This document shows positions 35,213-44,194 of a stretch of DNA of 64,000 nt, in pieces. The stretch's first letter is position 1. Each line of letters starts with the position of its first letter. The notes under the pieces are model-generated. The model searched no databases. It was given only the letters and a program-made list of their open reading frames with translations, and was not told the origin of the DNA. Origin of the DNA: Fidelibacterota bacterium (GTDB taxonomy: Bacteria; Fidelibacterota; Marinisomatia; SCGC-AAA003-L08; TS1B11). Where the stretch lies: positions 124,001 to 188,000 of the forward strand of contig SCKJ01000006.1 of the NCBI GenBank assembly GCA_004124875.1. The letters run 5' to 3'. Made by a program: the position numbers and the translations under genes.

Positions 35213-37073
35213 CGGGGGCCACCCGTTTATCGCCCACACGCACGGTGCGGCCGGTGCGGTCCAAAAACTCCAGCAGGGGCACGGCCAGTTTTCTGCTGGT
35301 GCCGGTAAGCGCTTTGAATTCGGCAACGGAAAGATCGTGGTGCGCGGCAAAGTGCTCTTTTAGCGCAGCGTCCAGTCTCGATACGTACTCCTTGTGCATC
35401 ATCAGGCGCGGCGCAATGCGGACAAAGGTGCCCGTCGATTCGGCGATGCCCGCCAGCGTGCGCGACAGTTCCTCCGATATTTTCAGCGACTGCGCCCACA
35501 CCTCCAGATAGTCGGGCGTAAAGCCCTGCTCCAAGGCCAGGTAGGTCATCTGCTCCAGCAGGTCCTGTTCGTTGCCGCTGAGCGTCACCTTGAAATCCGG
35601 CAGGGACCATAAATCATCGGTGACCGCCAGTTTCGACTGGCCCAGCAGCTCCTTCAGCTGCCACTCGACGAATTTGTCATCGCCATCAATCTGCTGCCGG
35701 ATCGCCTCGCGATTGAGGCCGGCCGAATAGGGCGACGCCATGTGGTGCGCCGCAAGGACTGCGATGATAGCCGCAGTGACGCTTTCGAGCTGCTGTGCAG
35801 CCATGACCCAGGGATCGTCATCCCGGCCAACAGTTATGACCGAATCCGGCCATTGGCTCTTCAGCAGACCGGGCGCGTAACCGAATCGCCGGGCCAGGCG
35901 GGAGAGGGTCAGTGGCCGGCACGCCGCCGCGGCAATGGTCCGCAAGCGGATCTCAGCTTGGTTGAGGCCATCTAACTCGCTGGCCCAGCGTTTCTGGTCT
36001 TTCCATTTGATGGGCGGTTCCACATCAAGGATGACGCCGCCGCCAATAGTGGTGACTGGAGAAAAACTGCGCGCCACGAACCGGTCGCCGGCAAGCATGG
36101 GCGCCGGCCCGGCCAGGTCGAGCAGCACCAGCGCCTCCTGGTCCGCCTGTAGTTTTTTGCCGGAGGGCAACTTCACCCGGGCCATGACTTCAGCCGTGCC
36201 CACATTGAGCCGCACCGGGTGGTTGTGCTTCAGGGCCGGCGCTTCCGCCAACAGGCGCAACCGGGCCAGCACGATGGTGGGCGCCGTGACCATGCCGGGT
36301 GTAGCGAGCTGCTCCCCGCGGCCCAGTTCCTTCACGGGCAAATTTGAAATATTGAAGGCCGCCCTGTCGCCGAGGGAGACCCGCTCCGTCGCCTCGTCGT
36401 GGGACTGCAATCCTCGGACTTTGACCTCCCGCCCACCGGGGACCAGTTCCAGGGGCGTCCCCAGAGAGTAGCTCCCGCTCAGGACGGTTCCGGTCACGAT
36501 AGCGCCGAACCCCTTCTGGCCAAAGACCCGGTCCACCGTGAGGCGGAAGAAGCCCCTGTCGGCCGGCCGGGGCGCCTGCTGCGCCTCCTCCAGCAGACTC
36601 CGGCGGAGCTGCTCAATGCCCTCGCCGGTCTGCGCGGACACCGGGACGATAGTGCTCCCTTCCTGCGATCCCTGCGCCAACAGGGCGCGGATGTCTTCCT
36701 GCACGAGGGCCATCCAATCGGCCTCAACCAGGTCAATTTTGGTGAGGGCCACCACCAGACGGTCCACGCCCAACTGCCGCAATATGTGATAGTGCTCCCG
36801 TGTCTGCGGCATGATGCCATCATCGGCGGCGACCACGAGCAATCCCATGCTGATTCCGGCGACGCCCCGCACCATGTTCTTGACGAAGCGGTCATGGCCG
36901 GGGACATCGACTAAAGTGATGCGGTCTGAAAGGAAAGCGAAGCCGATGTCGATGGTCATACCGCGGCGCTTCTCCTCGGCCTGCGTATCGGTATCAACGC
37001 CGGTGAGGGCCTTGACCAGCGCGGTTTTGCCGTGGTCAATATGGCCGGCGAGACCGATAACTACTTGATTGAT
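35205..37073 (-). CDS. selB: Selenocysteine-specific elongation factor SelB
   Basis: GTPase of about 622 residues that delivers Sec-tRNA to UGA codons marked by a SECIS hairpin. The P-loop [16 protein letters not shown] is at the N-terminus, then [13 protein letters not shown] and [10 protein letters not shown]. Barrel domains and C-terminal winged helices (roughly residues 350-622) complete the factor. The frame has no ATG, GTG or TTG before the P-loop: it is open from 37136 but starts can only be non-standard. ATC 37073, five bases after GAGGTG, is the best candidate. The first standard start, ATG 36959, would lose the P-loop. It overlaps the selA stop. Confidence 0.9.
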   Translation of the reverse strand: MNQVVIGLAGHIDHGKTALVKALTGVDTDTQAEEKRRGMTIDIGFAFLSDRITLVDVPGHDRFVKNMVRGVAGISMGLLVVAADDGIMPQTREHYHILRQLGVDRLVVALTKIDLVEADWMALVQEDIRALLAQGSQEGSTIVPVSAQTGEGIEQLRRSLLEEAQQAPRPADRGFFRLTVDRVFGQKGFGAIVTGTVLSGSYSLGTPLELVPGGREVKVRGLQSHDEATERVSLGDRAAFNISNLPVKELGRGEQLATPGMVTAPTIVLARLRLLAEAPALKHNHPVRLNVGTAEVMARVKLPSGKKLQADQEALVLLDLAGPAPMLAGDRFVARSFSPVTTIGGGVILDVEPPIKWKDQKRWASELDGLNQAEIRLRTIAAAACRPLTLSRLARRFGYAPGLLKSQWPDSVITVGRDDDPWVMAAQQLESVTAAIIAVLAAHHMASPYSAGLNREAIRQQIDGDDKFVEWQLKELLGQSKLAVTDDLWSLPDFKVTLSGNEQDLLEQMTYLALEQGFTPDYLEVWAQSLKISEELSRTLAGIAESTGTFVRIAPRLMMHKEYVSRLDAALKEHFAAHHDLSVAEFKALTGTSRKLAVPLLEFLDRTGRTVRVGDKRVAPDG

Positions 37074-38464
37074 GTGAGCACCTCGACCATCACCCGGGCC
37101 AATGTCAGCACGTCCGATTCGGGCACCGCTTTGAGATCAATGGTAAAATGGCCCCTGTGAATGTAGCCGATAACGGCTGGGGTCGCCTGCCTGAACAGCG
37201 CCGCCAGTCTGGAGGCCGTGGCCCGGGGATGGTTCACGGCCATGGCGAGGCTCGGCAGCAGCACACCCGGCAGCGATCCACTGCCCACCTCCACTTCAGA
37301 GTCGACCAGTTGCAAATGCCGGTTAGCGAGGCCATCAGGCAGCAGTTTCAGCAGATAGTCGGCTTCCAGGGTCAGAGCGTCACGGTCCCGGGCCAGCAGG
37401 CGCTGGGTCAGGTTTTCAGGCCGCACAGTCCTGTCATCCACATAGCTGCGCAGAGCCTGATCCAGCAGCGCCAGGGTGATTTTATCGCAGCGCAGCGCCC
37501 GGTAGAGGGAATTTTTCCGGAGCAGTTTCAGCCATTTGGATTTGCCCACCACCAGCCCCGCCTGGGGTCCGCCCAGCAGCTTGTCTCCGGAGAACGAGGT
37601 CAGGGAAGCCCCGGCCTGCACGATGGCCGCGACCGTCGGCTCATCGGTCACGCCCGCAATATTGCGCAGGAGCGAGCCGGAGCCCAGGTCCACCAGCAGG
37701 GGAAGACGTTTTTTACGCGCCAGAGCGGCCAGCTCCTTGACCGTGACCGCGGCGGTAAACCCTTCCACACGGTAATTGCTGGGGTGCACGTAAAGCAGGG
37801 CGGCAGTCCGATCGGTGAGGGCCGTATCGTAATCGGCCAGGTGGGTCCTGTTGGTGGTGCCCACCTCCACCATTTTGGCGCCGGCTTTGGCAATCACATC
37901 GGGTATGCGGAATGACCCGCCGATTTCGACCAGCTGCCCCCGGCTGATGAGCACCTCCCGGCCTTCGGCTAAAGAGTTGACCATCAGCAGCACGGCGGCG
38001 GCGTTATTGTTCACGACCAGAGCGCCGGCGCTGCCGGTGAGGGCCTTGAGCGCCGGTTCGACAAGGCTGAGCCGCTCGCCCCGCTTGCCGCTGTCCAGGT
38101 CCAGTTCAAGATGAGTGTAGCCACGCATGGCGGCGTGGGCTTCAGCCAGCATATCGTCTCCCAGCGGCGCCCGGCCGAGTCCGGTGTGCAACACCACGCC
38201 GGTGCCGTTGATGACCGGGCGCATGGTTGGCCGGGCCAGGACCAGCAGCTCCCCCAGCAGCCGGGCGCGCACCGCCCTGGGCACGTCACCGGGCAGATTG
38301 CCCGCGCTGATCTCGCGCCTGAACTGATCGAGGTTGGCCCGGATTTGCGCCAGCAGCTGCGCGCGGCTCAGGCGGAATGAATCGGGGGGGAACTCGCTGA
38401 TGAGGTCATCAACGGAGGGTAGGGACTGCAGCGCCTCCCGGGCACTTTGGGTGGAGTCAGCCAC
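37061..38464 (-). CDS. selA: L-seryl-tRNA(Sec) selenium transferase
   Basis: PLP enzyme of 467 residues that turns seryl-tRNA(Sec) into selenocysteinyl-tRNA(Sec) using selenophosphate. The N-terminal [13 protein letters not shown] and [20 protein letters not shown] are family signatures, and the PLP lysine is in [15 protein letters not shown] near residue 297. It forms a selA-selB unit. selD and selC (tRNA-Sec) were not found in the window. Its start is 23 bases after the HD-GYP stop. Confidence 0.96.
   Translation of the reverse strand: MADSTQSAREALQSLPSVDDLISEFPPDSFRLSRAQLLAQIRANLDQFRREISAGNLPGDVPRAVRARLLGELLVLARPTMRPVINGTGVVLHTGLGRAPLGDDMLAEAHAAMRGYTHLELDLDSGKRGERLSLVEPALKALTGSAGALVVNNNAAAVLLMVNSLAEGREVLISRGQLVEIGGSFRIPDVIAKAGAKMVEVGTTNRTHLADYDTALTDRTAALLYVHPSNYRVEGFTAAVTVKELAALARKKRLPLLVDLGSGSLLRNIAGVTDEPTVAAIVQAGASLTSFSGDKLLGGPQAGLVVGKSKWLKLLRKNSLYRALRCDKITLALLDQALRSYVDDRTVRPENLTQRLLARDRDALTLEADYLLKLLPDGLANRHLQLVDSEVEVGSGSLPGVLLPSLAMAVNHPRATASRLAALFRQATPAVIGYIHRGHFTIDLKAVPESDVLTLARVMVEVLTSIK
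37079..37084 (-). promoter_or_regulatory. Shine-Dalgarno-like site before the putative selB ATC start
   Basis: GAGGTG on the minus strand (37084 to 37079) lies inside the end of selA and is followed after five bases by ATC at 37073, in frame with SelB. The spacing is right for initiation at that ATC. It is the only sequence reason to place the start there. Confidence 0.4.
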
Positions 38465-38487
38465 GGAAAAGCCGCTCCCACCGGCTG

Positions 38488-40104
38488 TCAGTCATTTTCG
38501 TCATCGGCAAATTCGCTGATCTCGCCGGGTTTTTTCTCCCACAACCGGTGACTGACGAACAGCTCCACCACATCTTTGTCAAACTCTTCGTGCTCGGCAG
38601 CGCTACGGAGTATTTCGACCGATTTATCCGGCGGGATCGGCGGCTTGTAGGGCCTGTCCTGGGCGGTCAGGGCGTCCCACACATCGGCGACGCACATAAT
38701 GCGGGAGACGAGCGGAATTTCATCACCTTTCAGCCCTTTGGGATAGCCTTTGCCGTTAATCCATTCATGGTGGCTGCCGGCGTATTCCGGCACCCGCCTG
38801 AGTTTCTCAGTGAAGGGGAGCTTGTTAAGCAATTTTGAGGTCTCCACAACGTGCTGCTTTATCTGCTTGCGCTCTTCGTCCGTCAGATTGCCCTTGACCA
38901 CGGAAAAATTTTCAAACTCAAGAGGCTCAATGTACGGCTGTTCGTTGCCGTCGATATCCAGAAATGTTTTGGCCGCGATGGCATCGAGGTGCTCTTTTTT
39001 CTCGGGCGCGAGAAAGCCCGGTTTGTTGACCCACAGGATGAACTCTCTATCCTCTTCCCACTCCTGCAGCTGCTGTTTGAGGCCGTCGCTCAAATCCCGC
39101 AGTGGTTTGCCATGCGTGGCGTTGTCCACAGCGGCGCGCATCAACATCATGTCGCGGATATGGTCGAAACGCTCAAGCACACGATCAAACTTGGCGCCAT
39201 CGAGCTTGTTGCGCTTCTCCAGAATGGCCTCCGGAACGCCGATTTTGCCCACATCGTGCATGATTCCGGCGACCCAGACCTCCTCGATTTGATCATCAGT
39301 AAAATGGATATCGGCGAAAGGGCCAAACTGCTGAAGGTTGATATCCTGGGCGATGCGCTTCGACAGTTTCGCCACGCGGCTGGAATGACCGGCCGTATGC
39401 GGACTTCGCGCGTCGATGGCCTTTACGGTGTAGTGCACCAGCGCCTTGAACAGGTTCTCAATTTCGGCTATGAGCAGCGCATTATTAATAGCCACCGCCG
39501 CCTGGCTGGCCAACGACCTGACCATCGATTCGAAGCGGGACGGGAAAGGCATGTGCTCCCCTTCCGGAGAAAGGGCGTTGATCAACTGCAACACACCTAT
39601 CACTTTGTCGGAATGATCAAGCATGGGCACCACCAACATCGACTCCGTGCGGTAGCCGGTCTTCTCATCGTATTTCTTGGGCCCGGTAAAGTCGAAACCT
39701 TCCGCCTCGTAAACGTCGGGAATATTGACAATCTCTTTGGTCACGCACACATGGGCGGAGACATTGGAGTGGTTCGGCTCCCCATCCACGAAAAGCGGCA
39801 CTGGCGGCAGACTGATCTTGTTTTCGGTGGTCCCTCCGGCGTAGTACCCGGTAGACTCAGTCTGCATGATTTCAAAGGAGAGGGTCTGCTTCTTTTCGTT
39901 CACCCGGTAGAGCGTGCCGGCATCACAGTTGGTAAAACCGCGAACCCTGGTAACGATATTTTCAAGCAGCCGGTTCAGATTCTTTTCACTGGAAAGATCG
40001 ATGCCGATCTGATTGAGGCGCTCCATGTCTGCCTCTGTGGCAGCGAGCCTCGCCTGCAGCTCTTCTACACTGCCGCCATTTGGTGAACTATCTGAGGGTG
40101 CCAT
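38488..40104 (-). CDS. GAF and HD-GYP domain phosphodiesterase
   Basis: Cytoplasmic signalling protein of 538 residues. A coiled segment (15-45) is followed by a GAF domain at about 40-210, then HD-GYP. The HD core is HTAGHSSRVAKLSKRIA near 236 and AGIMHDVGKIG near 279, and the GYP motif is HHEWINGKGYPKGLKGDEIP near 445. HD-GYP enzymes degrade cyclic di-GMP or related dinucleotides. About 100 residues (roughly 305-405) are inserted between the HD and GYP parts compared with the common domain. The promoter ends nine bases before the ATG, so the message may be leaderless. Confidence 0.88.
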   Translation of the reverse strand: MAPSDSSPNGGSVEELQARLAATEADMERLNQIGIDLSSEKNLNRLLENIVTRVRGFTNCDAGTLYRVNEKKQTLSFEIMQTESTGYYAGGTTENKISLPPVPLFVDGEPNHSNVSAHVCVTKEIVNIPDVYEAEGFDFTGPKKYDEKTGYRTESMLVVPMLDHSDKVIGVLQLINALSPEGEHMPFPSRFESMVRSLASQAAVAINNALLIAEIENLFKALVHYTVKAIDARSPHTAGHSSRVAKLSKRIAQDINLQQFGPFADIHFTDDQIEEVWVAGIMHDVGKIGVPEAILEKRNKLDGAKFDRVLERFDHIRDMMLMRAAVDNATHGKPLRDLSDGLKQQLQEWEEDREFILWVNKPGFLAPEKKEHLDAIAAKTFLDIDGNEQPYIEPLEFENFSVVKGNLTDEERKQIKQHVVETSKLLNKLPFTEKLRRVPEYAGSHHEWINGKGYPKGLKGDEIPLVSRIMCVADVWDALTAQDRPYKPPIPPDKSVEILRSAAEHEEFDKDVVELFVSHRLWEKKPGEISEFADDEND

Positions 40105-40113
40105 GAACTTAAA

Positions 40114-40141
40114 ATTATATCGGCCCCCTCACGTTTTCAAA
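40114..40141 (-). promoter_or_regulatory. Promoter of the HD-GYP gene
   Basis: On the minus strand a perfect TATAAT (40119 to 40114) has TTTGAA 16 bases upstream. Only nine bases separate the -10 element from the ATG, so the predicted transcription start falls at or next to the start codon and no Shine-Dalgarno is present. Confidence 0.55.
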
Positions 40142-40161
40142 GGGAAACCCGTTAATGCGGG
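40142..40161 (-). terminator. Weak terminator-like hairpin after the MFS gene
   Basis: On the minus strand CCCG, six bases, CGGG is followed by TTTCCCTTT. The stem is only four pairs, so this is a marginal rho-independent terminator. It lies between the MFS stop and the HD-GYP promoter. Confidence 0.3.
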
Positions 40162-40194
40162 CCGGTCTGTTTACGGCAGTTCAGCCGCGCCGAA

Positions 40195-41367
40195 TTATTC
40201 AACCGGGGCGCTATCGGCAGCCGCAGGAACCCGGCCCAGGGCCAGCCCCACCACCACTGCCGGGACCAGCAGCGCCGCCATGACCAGAAAGATAGCGGCC
40301 GTGCCCCACTGATCGGCAACGGCCCCACCGACCACCGAGGCCAGCGCGCCGACGCCAAACGACAGACCATTCAACACGCCGAAAAGGGTGCCTCTCTGCC
40401 GGATGCTGGAGTTGTCCGCCACGATGGCGTTGGCAATGGGCTGGTAGACAAAGTTGGAGGTGCCCCAGACGACGGCCGCGGCCACCATGAGCGGTCCCTT
40501 AAGGTAAGACATAAGCAGCAGGGATGGGATATTGGCGGCCACCACCCAGCCCAAAATTTTCTGCCGTGGGTAACGGTCTCCCAGGCGTCCGCCCGTAATC
40601 TGGCCGATAATGCCGCTGGCCAGCACCAGAGCGGTTAACAGGCCTCCCATGAGGACGGGGTCGATCCGTCCTGAAAACATGGACGCAAAGTGCAGCGGCA
40701 TAAAGGTGAGGGTTCCCCGATGGGCCAGCCCCATGAAAATGCCGATGATGTAGCTGTAGATCAGCGGCCGGTAGCGGGTCACTCTGCCTGCCTGCGGGTG
40801 CTCATCATGCCAGTCGAGCCTCTGCGCGGGAATATAGCGGATTAAAGCCACGGCAGCCACCAGCGCCAGCAGTCCAAACACGCGGTAAGGGGTTTGCCAC
40901 CCGAACTGGCTGGCCAGATAACCGCCCAGCAACGGTCCCAGCGTCAGGCCCATACTCCCGGCGATGCCGTGGACTCCCATATGGCGGCTGATGCTGGGCG
41001 AATGATGGCTGATGAGCGTCAGGCCGGCGGGATGGTACAGCCCGCAAAAGATGCCCAACAGAGCCAGACCGGCGGTGAATCCGGCCAGCGATGAGGTTTG
41101 AGCAAGCAGCAGCGCCGCGCTACCGGACCCGGCCAGATAGATCAGCAACACTTTTCTGGCCCCCAGTCTGTCGGTAAGCCAGCCGCCCGGCAGCGCCATC
41201 AAACCGTAGAGCACGTAGTGGGCGGTCCCAATCAGGCCAAATTGAGCCAGGGAAACAGTGGGATAAAGATCGGCCAGCCGGATCATAATCACCGGGTAGA
41301 GGAGAATGATGGAATGGTTGATAGAGTGGCCTACAAATGTGATGGCCAGAATATTGCGTACTTTCAT
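40195..41367 (-). CDS. Major facilitator superfamily transporter
   Basis: Inner-membrane protein of 390 residues with about twelve hydrophobic segments. It resembles the fosmidomycin-resistance-like branch of MFS (GHSINHSIILLYPVIM at the start). The loop 2-3 motif is GGWLTDRLGARKVLL near residue 55 and the repeat-half counterpart is GGRLGDRYPRQKIL near residue 257. The substrate cannot be named. ATG 41367 is used because an upstream in-frame ATG at 41421 lies before the rplS terminator and would place the hairpin inside the gene. Confidence 0.85.
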   Translation of the reverse strand: MKVRNILAITFVGHSINHSIILLYPVIMIRLADLYPTVSLAQFGLIGTAHYVLYGLMALPGGWLTDRLGARKVLLIYLAGSGSAALLLAQTSSLAGFTAGLALLGIFCGLYHPAGLTLISHHSPSISRHMGVHGIAGSMGLTLGPLLGGYLASQFGWQTPYRVFGLLALVAAVALIRYIPAQRLDWHDEHPQAGRVTRYRPLIYSYIIGIFMGLAHRGTLTFMPLHFASMFSGRIDPVLMGGLLTALVLASGIIGQITGGRLGDRYPRQKILGWVVAANIPSLLLMSYLKGPLMVAAAVVWGTSNFVYQPIANAIVADNSSIRQRGTLFGVLNGLSFGVGALASVVGGAVADQWGTAAIFLVMAALLVPAVVVGLALGRVPAAADSAPVE

Positions 41368-41382
41368 GGGCCGGTCCCGGCT

Positions 41383-41412
41383 GAAAGCAAAAGAGCCACC
41401 CCAAGGCGGCTC
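41383..41412 (-). terminator. Rho-independent terminator after rplS
   Basis: Minus strand: GAGCCGCC, loop TTGG, GGTGGCTC (41412 to 41393, eight pairs with one G-T), then TTTTGCTTT. It starts 28 bases after the rplS stop and closes the rpsP-rimM-trmD-rplS operon. This is the clearest terminator in the window. Confidence 0.85.
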
Positions 41413-41439
41413 CGCAGGCATAGCTGGCGGGTCACGAAG

Positions 41440-41784
41440 CTAACGGCGTTCCTTTATCCGGGCAGCCTTGCCTTTGAGCTCCCGCAGGTAGTACAGCTTG
41501 GCCCGGCGAACTTTACCGGGCCGCACCATCCGGATGGCAGCAATAGAGGGACTGTGCAGGGGGAAAATCCGCTCCACACCGATCCCCTCCGCTATTTTGC
41601 GCACGGTAAAAGTTTTGTTGATGCCGCTGCCCGAAATGGCGATCACGTTGCCTTCGAAAGTCTGCAGGCGGCTGCGGGTCCCTTCGACCACTTTCACGTC
41701 AACGGATATACGGTCACCCGGACGAAATTCTAGAATGTCTTTCTTCAAGTCTGCCTGTGTGGCATCTTGTAAATATCGGTCCAT
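41440..41784 (-). CDS. rplS: 50S ribosomal protein L19
   Basis: Ribosomal protein of 114 residues at the 30S-50S interface. The sequence [20 protein letters not shown] near residue 25, [13 protein letters not shown] and the C-terminal [22 protein letters not shown] are diagnostic. ATG 41784 ([16 protein letters not shown]) is chosen; a longer upstream reading overlaps trmD and has no similarity. A 32-base gap separates it from trmD. Confidence 0.96.
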   Translation of the reverse strand: MDRYLQDATQADLKKDILEFRPGDRISVDVKVVEGTRSRLQTFEGNVIAISGSGINKTFTVRKIAEGIGVERIFPLHSPSIAAIRMVRPGKVRRAKLYYLRELKGKAARIKERR

Positions 41785-41816
41785 GTTGCTACTCCATCCG
41801 TCCGAAAGTCTCGTGT

Positions 41817-42548
41817 TTATGGCCGCGGGCCAGTCTCCTCCGCCGCCTGGTATTGCGCCCAGATGTCCGGGCGTCTCTCCCTCGTATTTGCTTCGCGCCG
41901 CTCCTGGCGCCAAGCCGCAATTTTCCCGTGGTCACCCGAGATCAGCACTTCCGGCACCGCCTGGCCCCGGAACTCCCTGGGCCGCGTGTAATGGGGACCA
42001 TCCAGCAGCCCCGTGCTGAAGGAATCGGTGCGGGCCGACTCACTGCTGTTCAACGCGCCCTCTCTCAGCCGGACCACGGCGTCAATCATCATGAGGGCGG
42101 GCAGCTCCCCTCCAGTCAGCACAAAATCTCCGATGGAATATTCATCGGTGACCAGAGCGTCCCGCACCCGCTGATCGACCCCTTTATAATGCCCGCTGAT
42201 GATCATCAAGTGGTCAGCGCGGGCTAAATCTTCCGCGTGGCGCTGGGTAAATGGCGCGCCATCGGGCGTCGGGAAAATCACCCTGGCCGGTTTGCCGTCG
42301 GACTCGGCCACGGCGTCAAACGCCCTGAAAATCGGCTCCGGTTTCAATATCATCCCGGCGCCTCCGCCGTAAGGCTCATCGTCAATTTTGTTGTGGGGCG
42401 GATCGGCGTAATCGAATAGGTTAACGATCCGGTAGTTGACCACCCCCTCGGCTGCCCGGCCCAGAATGGAGGTCGCCACCACCGCTGCCACCATCTCCGG
42501 AAAGGGGGTGAGGATGGCCAGCTTCAGCGGCGGAGAGCCCGCACTCAT
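41817..42548 (-). CDS. trmD: tRNA (guanine(37)-N1)-methyltransferase
   Basis: SPOUT methyltransferase of 243 residues that makes m1G37 in tRNA and prevents frameshifting. The trefoil-knot region is visible: [22 protein letters not shown] near residue 44, [15 protein letters not shown] near residue 110 and [20 protein letters not shown] near residue 134. The start overlaps the rimM stop as ATGA. Order rimM-trmD-rplS is the usual one. Confidence 0.96.
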   Translation of the reverse strand: MSAGSPPLKLAILTPFPEMVAAVVATSILGRAAEGVVNYRIVNLFDYADPPHNKIDDEPYGGGAGMILKPEPIFRAFDAVAESDGKPARVIFPTPDGAPFTQRHAEDLARADHLMIISGHYKGVDQRVRDALVTDEYSIGDFVLTGGELPALMMIDAVVRLREGALNSSESARTDSFSTGLLDGPHYTRPREFRGQAVPEVLISGDHGKIAAWRQERREANTRERRPDIWAQYQAAEETGPRP

Positions 42549-43078
42549 TCCAGCAACCCTTCCATGGGGTCAATGACGACCGTGCCAGAACTGTGATCAA
42601 TCGATACAACCACCTGATCAATGAGCGGAATGAGCGCTTCCTTTCCCTTGTAGTCCACTTTCAGCACGTCATTGGCCGGCAGGTCCCAGACCTCCAGGAT
42701 CGGCCCCATGCGCTCCCCGGTCACCATCACCATCTCATAGCCAACCAGGTCGCCCAGGTAAAATTCGCCTTTCCCGGGCTCCGGCAGTTGCCCCCGGTCC
42801 ACCAGCAGTTGCGCGCCTCTAAGGGCATCGGCCGCAGAGCGATCATCAACGCCGGCAAGTTTCACCAGCAGGTGCCGGCCACCGCCGCGCAGGGCCAGAA
42901 TTTCGCACTCGCTCCGTATGCCTTTCGCCGAAACAAGGGTCGCGGGAAAAGGGGGCCTTAGACCGGCGGTGCTATGCAGGTCGAGGGCCAACTTCACCTC
43001 ACCGGCCAGGCCGTGGCCTTTCAGGATCCGGCCGAAGGAAAAAGGGCGGCTCCCGGTGGTGGATTGATCGCTATCCAT
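42545..43078 (-). CDS. rimM: 16S rRNA processing protein RimM
   Basis: 30S maturation factor of 177 residues that binds S19. The N-terminal domain begins FSFGRILKGHGLAGEVKLALD, and the PRC barrel follows (GEFYLGDLVGYEMV, then DVLKVDYKGKEALIPLIDQVV). It starts 41 bases after the rpsP stop. The small KH-domain gene that lies between rpsP and rimM in many bacteria is absent. Confidence 0.94.
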   Translation of the reverse strand: MDSDQSTTGSRPFSFGRILKGHGLAGEVKLALDLHSTAGLRPPFPATLVSAKGIRSECEILALRGGGRHLLVKLAGVDDRSAADALRGAQLLVDRGQLPEPGKGEFYLGDLVGYEMVMVTGERMGPILEVWDLPANDVLKVDYKGKEALIPLIDQVVVSIDHSSGTVVIDPMEGLLE

Positions 43079-43119
43079 CGATCACATTTCTGAGAAAGAG
43101 CGGTGGGTACTGGACCCAA

Positions 43120-43986
43120 TTATTCTTTGGACACCTCATCATCAGGTTTATCGCCCGCCTCAGCGGCGGCCTCCTCTTCAGGGGCTTTTTCGGGAGCTTC
43201 GGGCGTCTCCTCAGTGGCATCAGCGGCCTGCTCAGCGGTGGCTTCCGCAGGCTCAATCTGAGCCTCAGGCTCGGCGGCAGGTCCCCCGGCAGGCTGCGCA
43301 GTTTCAGTCGCCTCTACCCTGGAATCGGCCTTTCCCTGGTCAGGCTCCATCTGAGCCTCAGGCGCAGCATCTTGCTTGGGCGATTCCACCTCCCCGGCGC
43401 CTTCATCGGGCGTAGGCGCTTCAGCTTCTGCCTGGGCAGGCTCTACGGTTTCGCCCGCAGGCTCCTGCGCCTCCTCAGCGGATTCAGCGGCCTGTTCAAC
43501 AGCGGCTTCCGCAGGCTCAATCCGAGCCTCAGGTTCGGCGGCGGCTTTCTCGATAGCCGGTTCCCCGGCTGCTGCGGATTTTTCAGCGGTCTGGGGTTTG
43601 GCCTTTTCTTTTTTCTCCCTCAGATTCTGTGCCTGTTTGGCTTCCCGGCGCTTGGCCTTCTCCTCCTGGGCTTTACCCCATTCGGCCAGGGCGGTCTCAA
43701 TTTCCGCCTCCGAAGCCCCTTGCTGCATCAGGTGCCACTTCAGGCTGAGCCCTTTGCTGCTCATCAAATTTTTCATGGTGTCGGTGGGTTGCGCCCCTTC
43801 CGCCAGCCAATGCAGAATCCGCTCCTCATTCAGTCTGACCTGGTCGCCATTGTTGGCCAGGGGATCGTACCAGCCCAACCGCTCCAGCTCAACGCCGTCC
43901 CGCCGCACCCGGCTATCGATGGCAACGATCCTGTAATAAGGGCGCTTCTTGCGTCCCAGACGCTTCAGTCTAATCTTAACAGCCAA
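43120..43986 (-). CDS. rpsP: 30S ribosomal protein S16 with a long acidic C-terminal extension
   Basis: The first 85 residues are a normal S16 (AVKIRLKRLGRKKRPYYRIV, then DGVELERLGWYDPLANNGD). Standard S16 has 80-100 residues; this one has 288. A charged helix (about 92-130) is followed by some 155 residues of Ala/Glu/Pro-rich sequence. In it the block AEPEARIEPAEAAVEQAA (150) recurs as AEPEAQIEPAEATAEQAA (238), with a shorter APEAQMEP copy near 208. The start codon is TTG, with GGAG seven bases upstream. The tail probably sticks out of the ribosome as a disordered arm; its role is unknown. Confidence 0.93.
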   Translation of the reverse strand: MAVKIRLKRLGRKKRPYYRIVAIDSRVRRDGVELERLGWYDPLANNGDQVRLNEERILHWLAEGAQPTDTMKNLMSSKGLSLKWHLMQQGASEAEIETALAEWGKAQEEKAKRREAKQAQNLREKKEKAKPQTAEKSAAAGEPAIEKAAAEPEARIEPAEAAVEQAAESAEEAQEPAGETVEPAQAEAEAPTPDEGAGEVESPKQDAAPEAQMEPDQGKADSRVEATETAQPAGGPAAEPEAQIEPAEATAEQAADATEETPEAPEKAPEEEAAAEAGDKPDDEVSKE

Positions 43987-44194
43987 TACCGGGCTCCTTC
44001 ATCATCTTCTGTTCCCTGCCCGCTCTGCGGGCCTCCAGCCTGTGGTTGGACGCGGTGATTGTTCCGGTCTGGAAACACCACCCCCGTGCGGTATTCCCAA
44101 CGGATACAGCTGCCAAAGTTAGAGGCGTGCTCTCCGGCTAAGCAAGCCAATTGCGGGCGCTCTGCTTCTGCTGAAACCGCAGTGGGCAGACCGG
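43987..44194 (-). promoter_or_regulatory. Leader region of the rpsP operon with a GC-rich hairpin
   Basis: This 208-base gap between the SDR stop and rpsP must contain the ribosomal operon promoter, but no convincing -10/-35 pair was found. A perfect six-pair hairpin, GCCCGC TCT GCGGGC, lies at 44018-44032, about 30 bases upstream of the TTG start. It could be a leader structure for ribosomal-protein feedback. No T-run follows, so it is not a classical terminator. Confidence 0.35.

Noticed and set aside
35205..36959. selB starting at ATG 36959
   Set aside because: This would remove the P-loop GHIDHGKT, which is present and intact just upstream in the same frame.
43965..44150. 61-residue minus-strand frame overlapping the rpsP start
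   Set aside because: It has no similarity, overlaps the S16 start in another frame, and lies in what should be leader RNA.
43987..44194. Possible tRNA-Sec, SRP RNA or other RNA gene in the rpsP leader gap
   Set aside because: Phrases such as GTTCCGGTCTGGAAAC hinted at a structured RNA, but no cloverleaf, CCA end or SRP tetraloop consensus could be built.
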